From positions 1-10,625 of the forward strand of contig DACO01000134.1 of NCBI GenBank assembly GCA_002508635.1: 10,625 nucleotides of DNA. The letters are read 5' to 3'. Under the pieces are notes generated by a model. It saw nothing but the letters and a program-made list of their open reading frames with translations. It searched no databases and was not told the origin of the DNA. Positions 1 through 5,683 of the stretch are shown in pieces. Within the stretch, counting starts at the first letter, position 1. Each line of letters begins with the position of its first letter. A program made the position numbers and the translations under genes. The stretch is from Methanolobus sp. UBA118. Lineage in GTDB: Archaea; Halobacteriota; Methanosarcinia; Methanosarcinales; Methanosarcinaceae.

Positions 1-32
1 CCATCGCAGTCAAAGATCAGAGCTTCGATCAT
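1..32 (-). CDS. HAD-superfamily hydrolase, N-terminal fragment (cut by window edge)
   Basis: Read on the minus strand from the ATG at 30-32, the sequence encodes MIEALIFDCD followed by a GG that begins a glycine codon. The run of hydrophobic residues ending in DxDG is HAD motif I, whose first Asp is the nucleophile in phosphoglycolate phosphatase and beta-phosphoglucomutase-like enzymes. Only ten codons lie in the window, so the substrate cannot be named. The start is supported by a strong TATA box (53-63, minus orientation) centred about 25 bases upstream of the ATG. That spacing would give a leaderless or nearly leaderless transcript, and no clear Shine-Dalgarno is seen. The gene diverges from the SOUL gene at 166. 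The motif is short but very characteristic; chance remains a small possibility. Confidence 0.7.
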   Translation of the reverse strand, partial: MIEALIFDCD

Positions 33-52
33 GCTTATTCAAACGAAAGTCC

Positions 53-63
53 TATATATAAAA
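53..63 (-). promoter_or_regulatory. TATA box of the HAD-family gene
   Basis: On the minus strand this reads TTTTATATATA, a near-ideal archaeal box A. It is centred about 25 bases upstream of the ATG at 32, so transcription would begin at or next to the start codon. This is inferred from spacing only. Confidence 0.55.
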
Positions 64-90
64 CTTGTTAACATATAATTTATATCAGAA

Positions 91-153
91 CTATATATTA
101 TGGTATCTCTTTAAATAGTACCTTTTTGTCTAAAAACCTTTAAGTTTCAGGAG
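91..153 (+). promoter_or_regulatory. Promoter and ribosome binding site of the SOUL-photolyase pair
   Basis: Two box A candidates are visible: TATATATTA around 92-100 and TTTAAATA around 110-117. The second would place the transcript start near 140. AGGAG at 149-153 is the only Shine-Dalgarno-like sequence before the ATG at 166. Its spacing of 12 bases is longer than usual. Which TATA box is used cannot be decided by eye. Confidence 0.4.
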
Positions 154-165
154 TAATCTATCTTA

Positions 166-750
166 ATGGAGAAAGAGGGAGTTATTTTCGCTATATTGAG
201 TGTTGCGATTTTTCAGGTCGTAATATGGTTTATCATGGGGGTGATGATGTCGATGGGCGCGGAAAAAATAAACTATTCTCTATTGGGTGAACTGGATGAA
301 GGTGTTGAGATAAGGCAGTACAAAAACCTTACACTGATTTCTACAACCGCGGATGATACGAATTCCGCCTTTTCGATACTTGCGCGGTATATATCCGGGA
401 ATAACAGGGATGATACAAAAATTGAGATGACCGCACCGGTAATCTCACACAAGGAAACAGGCAGAGTGAATATGTCCTTTATTCTTCCGGATGGATATGA
501 TTTTAGCAACGCCCCGGAACCTAATAACAATAACGTGAAAATAACAGAACTCACCTCCCTGAAACTTGCAACCATCACCTTTTCGGGTTATGTCAGCGAT
601 TCAGGTTACGAGAAACACAGGATGCAGCTTGAGGAGGTACTCAAAAGCAATGATATTGCCACAAAAGGAGAATACTTTCTGCTGAGGTACAATCCTCCCT
701 GGATACCTCCCACGATGATGCGAAATGAAGTTGCAGTGGAGGTGGAGTAA
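166..750 (+). CDS. SOUL/HBP family heme-binding protein, membrane-anchored
   Basis: This 194-residue protein matches the SOUL/heme-binding protein family (eukaryotic p22HBP and SOUL, with archaeal and bacterial relatives), whose members bind heme or other tetrapyrroles. Residues about 5-28 form one hydrophobic helix, probably a membrane anchor or uncleaved signal. From about residue 35 the SOUL domain fills the rest: the 'YEVREY'-like start is VEIRQYKNL (47-55), the family hallmark KIEMTAPV is at 85-92, followed by the MSFILP strand (103-108) and the final block FLLRYNPPWIPPTMMRNEV (171-189). The domain is complete. The gene's TAA overlaps the ATG of the photolyase gene by one base, so the two are almost certainly co-transcribed. 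Its physiological role in archaea is not established; heme storage, delivery or tetrapyrrole protection are possibilities. Family assignment is confident. Heme binding and the side of the membrane are inferred. Confidence 0.9.
   Translation: MEKEGVIFAILSVAIFQVVIWFIMGVMMSMGAEKINYSLLGELDEGVEIRQYKNLTLISTTADDTNSAFSILARYISGNNRDDTKIEMTAPVISHKETGRVNMSFILPDGYDFSNAPEPNNNNVKITELTSLKLATITFSGYVSDSGYEKHRMQLEEVLKSNDIATKGEYFLLRYNPPWIPPTMMRNEVAVEVE
738..744 (+). promoter_or_regulatory. Strong Shine-Dalgarno for the photolyase gene, inside the end of the SOUL gene
   Basis: GGAGGTG lies five bases before the ATG at 750 and matches the 3' end of archaeal 16S rRNA. It sits within the last codons of the upstream gene (the VEVE tail). 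The TAATG stop-start overlap follows, so translational coupling is likely. It also fixes the photolyase start. Confidence 0.8.
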
Positions 751-2126
751 TGCCGAAGTTCAGAAGGTCACTTTTTATTTTCAGGAGAGACCTGCGTATT
801 GAGGACAACACCGGCCTGAGGGAAGCTCTGGAGTCCTCGGATGAAGTTTTACCGTGTTTTATATTTGATCCAAGGCTTGCCGACCCTGAAAGGGAGTATT
901 TTAATTCAAATGCATTTCAGTTCCTGATCGAATCCCTGGAAGACCTCAGTCAGGATTTTGAATCTAAAAGCGGCCGATTATATCTTTTTTCAGGACTCCC
1001 GGAAGGTATTATCGGCGAACTTGACGACAAGATCGGTATAGATGCTGTTTTTCTTAACCGGGATTATACGCCTTTTAGCAAGAAGAGGGATGAATCGGTC
1101 AAGCAAAAATGTGAAAATTCCAATATTATGCTGCTGGAGTATCATGATGCTCTTCTCACCGAACCGGGAACCGTTCTAACACAAAAGGGCAAGCCCTATT
1201 CTGTTTATTCCCAGTTCTATCGCACTGCTTCTGAAAGAAAGGTTCCGGTTCCCTCAACGATCCGGGATTCGGATTTCTATACCGGGGATATTGATGTCGA
1301 TCAGGTTGATGATACTGGAAAACTGCTTCCTTCATATAATGAGCAACTATTTACCACCGGCGGAAGGGAAAATGCCCTGAAGGTCCTTGAAGATGTTTCT
1401 CAGTTCGAGGACTATGATGAACTGAGGGATTATCCCTCGATCAGCGGAACCACAGGACTTTCCGCACACAACAAACTGGGAACTATTTCCATAAGGGAGT
1501 TTTATCACTCTCTGAAGGAAGAACTCGGAGCAGGCCATACTCTGATACGGGAACTTTACTGGCGTGACTTTTTCACTCACATAGCATATCACTATCCGCA
1601 CGTGTTCAAATCAGCTTTCCGGGAGAAGTTCGAGAAGATATCTTGGGACTACGACCAGCCTGGTTTCGGGGCATGGTGCTCGGGCAACACCGGCTTTCCG
1701 ATCGTGGATGCGGGCATGAGGGAGCTCAATGAAACTGGCTATATGCACAATCGGGTAAGGATGATCACCGCATCGTTTCTGGTAAAGGACCTGCATCTTG
1801 ACTGGCGCTGGGGTGAGAGATACTTTGCCAGCAAGCTTGTGGACTACGATCCGTGTGTGAATAACGGTAACTGGCAATGGGCAGCTTCCACTGGAGCGGA
1901 CTCACAGCCTTTTTTCCGTATATTCAATCCGTGGCTGCAACAGAGAAAATACGATCCCGAATGCAAGTATATCAAAAAATGGGTGCCTGAACTTTCAGAA
2001 TTCAAACCTAAGGCCATTCACGCACTTGAGAAGGCCGAACTGCCGGAGGATGCGGCATATCGCAGGCCCATGGTGGATCACAGTGTAGAAAGGGCAAGAT
2101 CCCTTGTGGTATTCAGGTCAGTCTGA
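750..2126 (+). CDS. phr: Class I deoxyribodipyrimidine photolyase (cryptochrome/photolyase family)
   Basis: This light-driven flavoenzyme splits UV-induced cyclobutane pyrimidine dimers in DNA. The 458 residues are close to the 472 of E. coli PhrB. The N-terminal antenna domain begins with LFIFRRDLRIEDNTGL (8-23) and runs to roughly 130. The C-terminal FAD/DNA-binding domain begins near 230 and contains ELYWRDFF (268-275), the block around 309-345 with DAGMREL and MHNRVRM, DWRWGERYF (351-359) and NNGNWQWAASTG (371-382). By comparison with E. coli, the electron-transfer Trp triad W306/W359/W382 corresponds to W309, W352 and W375. The Asn next to flavin N5 (N378) corresponds to N371. This favours a true photolyase over a signalling cryptochrome. 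The cysteine set of the iron-sulfur (FeS-BCP) type is not seen. The antenna cofactor is probably 8-HDF or folate; methanogens make the deazaflavin F0, so 8-HDF is a reasonable inference. It is co-transcribed with the upstream SOUL gene. Confidence 0.95.
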   Translation: MPKFRRSLFIFRRDLRIEDNTGLREALESSDEVLPCFIFDPRLADPEREYFNSNAFQFLIESLEDLSQDFESKSGRLYLFSGLPEGIIGELDDKIGIDAVFLNRDYTPFSKKRDESVKQKCENSNIMLLEYHDALLTEPGTVLTQKGKPYSVYSQFYRTASERKVPVPSTIRDSDFYTGDIDVDQVDDTGKLLPSYNEQLFTTGGRENALKVLEDVSQFEDYDELRDYPSISGTTGLSAHNKLGTISIREFYHSLKEELGAGHTLIRELYWRDFFTHIAYHYPHVFKSAFREKFEKISWDYDQPGFGAWCSGNTGFPIVDAGMRELNETGYMHNRVRMITASFLVKDLHLDWRWGERYFASKLVDYDPCVNNGNWQWAASTGADSQPFFRIFNPWLQQRKYDPECKYIKKWVPELSEFKPKAIHALEKAELPEDAAYRRPMVDHSVERARSLVVFRSV

Positions 2127-2150
2127 TTAACTTGAAATTATCATTTTTTC
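2127..2150 (+). terminator. Convergent gene junction with a T-tract, possible terminator
   Basis: Only 14 bases separate the photolyase stop from the stop of the opposing metalloprotease gene. A six-T run (about 2144-2149) follows directly and could serve as an archaeal oligo-T terminator for the plus-strand transcript. No hairpin is evident. Confidence 0.3.
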
Positions 2151-2791
2151 CAGTATGTTCTCGTACCGTTGCTGGTGAGGTATGAACCAGTGGGTACCTG
2201 TGTTAATATTAGTATGAATGTCAGTATATCTACAGAGGATGCCATGGAGTTGAGCAAAATGAGAATCTTTACTGGTTGTGGCAATATACCCAGAACTCCA
2301 AGCACAAGCGGTATTATTACTGATATGGTTAAAAAGGGTGCTATTGTGATCATAAGATACTTTGATCTTTGGATTTCTTCTTCTGAATAGACAAAACCTC
2401 CCAGGGGAGTAATGCCGACATATGTTTTTTTAGATGAGATAAAGTCAGGAACCAAAATCAGATGCAGCAGTTCGTGGAATATCAGAAGTATCAGAAATCC
2501 AGTAATAATCCGCAGGTCAATGTTTATCTGGAAGCCATCCTGAACTATACCAAAATCTGCCAGTGTAACGGGCTGCTGCACAACAGCGAAAACAGCAATA
2601 GTTAGCATAAGATTCAGACCCATCAGGGGCAACGAAGCAACTATCGCGCTTACAATATTTCCGGGTTCCTTAAGTTGAACCCAGTTATTCTCTTTCAGAG
2701 AATCATGTCTCTGAGAGTTCACCGGGGGTATTTTCCTGCTTAATCTTATTTTATTACCTTCATTCTTTCTTATGGTTTCAAACGGTTGCAA
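2141..2791 (-). CDS. DUF3267-type membrane zinc metalloprotease
   Basis: The protein has up to 216 residues and four hydrophobic segments: about 47-71, 93-113, 144-170 and 172-197. The second carries HELLH at 106-110, the HExxH zinc site of metallopeptidases. After a GITPLGGFVY segment (126-135) the last hydrophobic segment has NSMASSVD (181-188). The Asn-x3-Ser-x2-Asp pattern is typical of DUF3267 proteins, and D188 is a candidate third ligand. The family resembles site-2-type intramembrane proteases, but substrates are unknown. The N-terminus is uncertain: the longest frame opens with TTG at 2791 without a good Shine-Dalgarno, and GTG at 2720-2722 (residue 24) is an alternative. Its TATA box at about 2813-2825 lies close to the TTG, which would allow an almost leaderless transcript. 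The gene stands alone, convergent with the photolyase and divergent from the permease cluster. No partner is apparent. Confidence 0.8.
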   Translation of the reverse strand: MQPFETIRKNEGNKIRLSRKIPPVNSQRHDSLKENNWVQLKEPGNIVSAIVASLPLMGLNLMLTIAVFAVVQQPVTLADFGIVQDGFQINIDLRIITGFLILLIFHELLHLILVPDFISSKKTYVGITPLGGFVYSEEEIQRSKYLMITIAPFLTISVIIPLVLGVLGILPQPVKILILLNSMASSVDILTFILILTQVPTGSYLTSNGTRTYWKK

Positions 2792-2961
2792 TGTTTTGTC
2801 GATACTGATTACAATAAATATAAAATGGCTTATTCTTTGAAAGCTATTAATTTTTAAGATAGAATATCTTTATCTTTTTGACCCAATGATCAGTATATCT
2901 TTTTAAAGGGAGTGGTAACACTTATCAGTCATCAATAAGAATGCCATGTTGGGTTCGATAA
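2792..2961. promoter_or_regulatory. Divergent promoter region between metalloprotease and permease genes
   Basis: On the minus strand, TTTTATATTTATT (2813-2825) is a box A for the metalloprotease gene. On the plus strand, TATATCTTTTTAAA (2894-2907) is a box A for the permease gene, giving a leader of roughly 30-40 bases. A short inverted repeat, AAGATA-GAA-TATCTT (2856-2870), lies between them and could be an operator. No small gene is seen here. Confidence 0.5.
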
Positions 2962-4254
2962 ATGTCATCATCAAAATCCATGGGTCTGTGGTCAGCAACT
3001 TCCATTGGTGTAGGCGCAATGGTTGGTGCCGGAATATTTTCGATCTTTGGCGTTGCGACACAGATTGCCGGTAATGCTGTGTATATTTCCTTTTTGATCG
3101 CAGGCTCTGTTGCTCTCCTGAGTACTTATTCCTTTGCAAAACTTGGTGTTACTTATCCGTCTGCAGGAGGACCGGTGGAGTTTCTTATAAAGGGTTTTGG
3201 TGACACAGTAATAACCGGAGGATTGAACATTCTTCTGTGGACTGCATATGTGTTCGGACTGGCACTTTATGCCAAGGGTTTTTCCTCCTATGCAGTAACT
3301 TTTCTGCCTGCTGGCTCATCCCAGATATGGACTAATATATTGGCTACATTGATAATCGTTCTCTTCACGGCTATCAATTTCCTGGGTTCCAAAGCCGTAG
3401 GGAAATCCGAGTTATTCATAGTTTCCATCAAGGTAGGAGTGCTGCTGATCTTCGCCATGGCGGGGCTCATGTTTGTAAGCCCGTCAAATCTGTCTGTGGC
3501 TTCTTTCCCTGCCACCTCTCATATTTTCTACGGAGCAGGGATAGTCTTCCTTGCATACCAGGGTTTCAGTCTGATAACAAATGCTGCTGAAGACATGGAA
3601 GATCCCAAAAAAACACTTCCAAAGGCCCTTTATCTGAGCGTACTGATAGTGATCTGTATCTATGTGCTTGTAAGCCTGACCGTGGTTGGAAATCTTTCTA
3701 TTTCACAGATCTCGACAGCTAAGGACTATGCGCTCGCTGCAGCTGCAAAACCTTTCCTGGGGTCGGCAGGATTCAAGATAATGGCAATTGCTGCATTGTT
3801 CTCGACTTCCTCAGCCATCAATGCGTCTTTATACAGCGGAGCAAATGTGAGCTATCTTATAGCCAAAAAAGGTGAACTTCCTGTGGTATTTGAAAGAACC
3901 ATCTGGAAGAGAAGTACCGAAGGTCTTTTCATTACAGCAGGTCTGGTTATACTATGCACTAATTTCCTTCAGCTGGAGGGTCTGGGAATGATTGCCAGTG
4001 CTGCTTTGCTTATAATTTATGTGGCCGTTAATATCGCACATCTGCGCCTTTACCGGGAAACAGGTGCAAGGCCGTTTCTTATATGGGCCTCTCTTTTGAG
4101 CAGTGTGGTTTTCCTTGTGGTCCTTGTATATTACCAGCTGGGAAAATCTGCAATAACCTTAATCTTACTTGCAGCCATAATTATACTTTGTTTTGTTACA
4201 GAGTGGGTATATAGAAGCTACTCGGGAAGATCCCTGAAAAAAAGAAGGCTATAA
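2962..4254 (+). CDS. APC-superfamily amino acid permease-like transporter (first of two paralogs)
   Basis: This 430-residue, very hydrophobic protein has about 12 predicted membrane helices, the normal size and topology for the APC superfamily of secondary transporters. The first helix carries GVGAMVGAGIF (16-26), the unwound substrate-binding motif of the family. The sixth-helix region reads FLAYQGFSLITNAAEDMEDP (197-215), the equivalent of the usual FxGFE...AEExxNP motif. Q200 and S203 replace residues that are Glu in the downstream paralog, so the substrates may differ. The C-terminus is a short basic tail (GRSLKKRRL). The start is bounded by an in-frame TAA immediately before the ATG. No good Shine-Dalgarno precedes it, and ATG at 2980 (residue 7) is an alternative. 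The next gene begins 37 bases downstream in the same direction. Substrate (amino acid, amine or organic ion) cannot be read from the sequence; proton or sodium coupling is expected from the family. Confidence 0.88.
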   Translation: MSSSKSMGLWSATSIGVGAMVGAGIFSIFGVATQIAGNAVYISFLIAGSVALLSTYSFAKLGVTYPSAGGPVEFLIKGFGDTVITGGLNILLWTAYVFGLALYAKGFSSYAVTFLPAGSSQIWTNILATLIIVLFTAINFLGSKAVGKSELFIVSIKVGVLLIFAMAGLMFVSPSNLSVASFPATSHIFYGAGIVFLAYQGFSLITNAAEDMEDPKKTLPKALYLSVLIVICIYVLVSLTVVGNLSISQISTAKDYALAAAAKPFLGSAGFKIMAIAALFSTSSAINASLYSGANVSYLIAKKGELPVVFERTIWKRSTEGLFITAGLVILCTNFLQLEGLGMIASAALLIIYVAVNIAHLRLYRETGARPFLIWASLLSSVVFLVVLVYYQLGKSAITLILLAAIIILCFVTEWVYRSYSGRSLKKRRL

Positions 4255-4278
4255 CTGTCTCTTTAGCATAATATCAGT

Positions 4279-4286
4279 GGAGTGAT
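4279..4286 (+). promoter_or_regulatory. Shine-Dalgarno selecting a GTG start for the second permease
   Basis: GGAGTGAT, one base short of the ideal GGAGGTGAT, ends five bases before GTG at 4292. It supports the non-ATG start, and the short 37-base gap argues for co-transcription with the upstream permease gene. Confidence 0.65.
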
Positions 4287-4291
4287 GATTT

Positions 4292-5617
4292 GTGACATCT
4301 ACGAATGGTCAACCTCGTTCCGGGGCAAGAATTGGGTACCTGTCTGCGGTTTCAATTGGTATCGGTGGAATGGTCGGGGGAGGAATATTCGCAGTCCTTG
4401 GTATTGCGGTCCAGCTTAGCGGTAAAGCTACTCCGATTGCATTTCTTATGGCGGGAATGGTAGCACTGGTTACCTCTTATTCCTACGCAAAGCTGTCAGT
4501 AAGATATCCTTCAGAAGGCGGGACCGTGGAGTTTCTGAACCAGGCATTCGGTGAGGGTATACTGACCGGTGGAATGAATGTCTTGCTGTGGCTTAGTTAC
4601 GTTGTTATGCTATCCCTGTATGCCTATGCATTTGGAAGTTACGGCTCTGTGTTCTTCCCGGCCTCCGTCCAGACCCTTATGAAACATGTGCTCATAAGTG
4701 GTGTAGTAATTCTTCTTACTTCCCTGAATATAATCGGTTCCAGGGTTGTAGGCAAGGCTGAGGAATGGATAGTCGGTTTCAAACTTGCCATACTGATAAC
4801 ATTCATAGCCTTCGGTATAAGGGGTGTTGGTTCGCAACAATTATTCTCGCTTGCAGGATCCGGTCCTCTGCAGCTTCTGGCAGGGGGTATGATCATTTTC
4901 CTTGCATACGAAGGATTTGAACTTATAGCAAACACGGCAAAGGACGTGGAAGATCCGGGGAAGACACTCCCGCGTGCATATTATACTGCAGTTGGTTTTG
5001 TTATTATCCTGTATGTTCTGATAGCAATAGTGACCGTGGGCAATGTGTCAGTTGATACTATCGTGCAGGCAAAGGATTACGCACTGGCGGTTGCAGCAAA
5101 ACCCTTCATGGGAAATATCGGTTTCAGCCTTATTGCGGTGGCGGCACTTCTGTCAACTGCCTCTGCGATCAATGCCACTCTCTACGGAGCCTCACGTGTG
5201 AGCTATATCATTGCCAGGGATGGTGAATTGCCCGCATCCCTTGAGAAAAAGATATGGAACCGGCCGGTTGAAGGTCTGCTCATCACCAGTATTTTCACTT
5301 TAATCATAGCGAATCTATTCGATCTCTCAAGTATCTCTATAATGGGAAGTGCCGGCTTTTTACTGATATTCGCCGGTGTTAATGCCGCAAACCTGGTACT
5401 TTCCGGAAAGACTAACAGCTCAAGGGTTCTGTCTGCTACGGGAGTGTTTGTCTGTATCGTAGCTCTCATTGCGTTGATATGGCATACTGTTATCGTATCC
5501 TTCAATTCCATATGGATATTGATCGTAATGGTTGCCTCATCCTTTGCAGTGGAAGCTATTTACAGGAATATCACAGGCCGGAGGATTAAAAAGATACATA
5601 AGAATAACAGCAAATGA
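4292..5617 (+). CDS. APC-superfamily amino acid permease-like transporter (second of two paralogs)
   Basis: This 441-residue paralog of the preceding protein aligns with it almost without gaps. By eye about half the residues are identical, including the helix-1 motif GIGGMVGGGIF (23-33), YPSEGGTVEFL (72-82), the SAINATLYGA block (291-300), GELP (311-314) and a basic C-terminal tail. The sixth-helix motif is FLAYEGFELIANTAKDVEDP (203-222), closer to the family consensus, with E207 and E210 where the first copy has Gln and Ser. About 12 membrane helices are expected. It starts with GTG behind a clear Shine-Dalgarno. The pair most likely arose by tandem duplication followed by divergence. It lies just upstream of a proton ATPase gene, which hints at proton-driven transport, but neither substrate nor coupling ion can be proven. 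Confidence 0.9.
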   Translation: MTSTNGQPRSGARIGYLSAVSIGIGGMVGGGIFAVLGIAVQLSGKATPIAFLMAGMVALVTSYSYAKLSVRYPSEGGTVEFLNQAFGEGILTGGMNVLLWLSYVVMLSLYAYAFGSYGSVFFPASVQTLMKHVLISGVVILLTSLNIIGSRVVGKAEEWIVGFKLAILITFIAFGIRGVGSQQLFSLAGSGPLQLLAGGMIIFLAYEGFELIANTAKDVEDPGKTLPRAYYTAVGFVIILYVLIAIVTVGNVSVDTIVQAKDYALAVAAKPFMGNIGFSLIAVAALLSTASAINATLYGASRVSYIIARDGELPASLEKKIWNRPVEGLLITSIFTLIIANLFDLSSISIMGSAGFLLIFAGVNAANLVLSGKTNSSRVLSATGVFVCIVALIALIWHTVIVSFNSIWILIVMVASSFAVEAIYRNITGRRIKKIHKNNSK

Positions 5618-5620
5618 TTA

Positions 5621-5652
5621 TTTTGGAATTGATGCTTCCAAAAGTATATATC
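5621..5652 (+). promoter_or_regulatory. Perfect inverted repeat followed by a TATA box before the H+-ATPase gene
   Basis: TTTTGGAA (5621-5628) and TTCCAAAA (5636-5643) form an exact 8-bp inverted repeat with a 7-base spacer. AGTATATATC, a good box A, follows at once. With a start about 25 bases downstream of the box, the transcript would begin close to the GTG at 5684. The repeat is followed by A rather than T residues, so an operator fits better than a terminator. The ATPase gene may therefore have its own regulated promoter inside the cluster. Confidence 0.45.
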
Positions 5653-5683
5653 TCCGGATGAAAAACATTATTTAGCGGGATAT

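Noticed and set aside
2903..3139. Minus-strand 78-codon frame over the first permease start
   Set aside because: It is basic and low in complexity, lies opposite the conserved first transporter helix, and covers the permease promoter.
4610..4935. Two minus-strand open frames inside the second permease gene
   Set aside because: They are antisense shadows of a clear membrane transporter, with no promoter, Shine-Dalgarno or recognisable domain.
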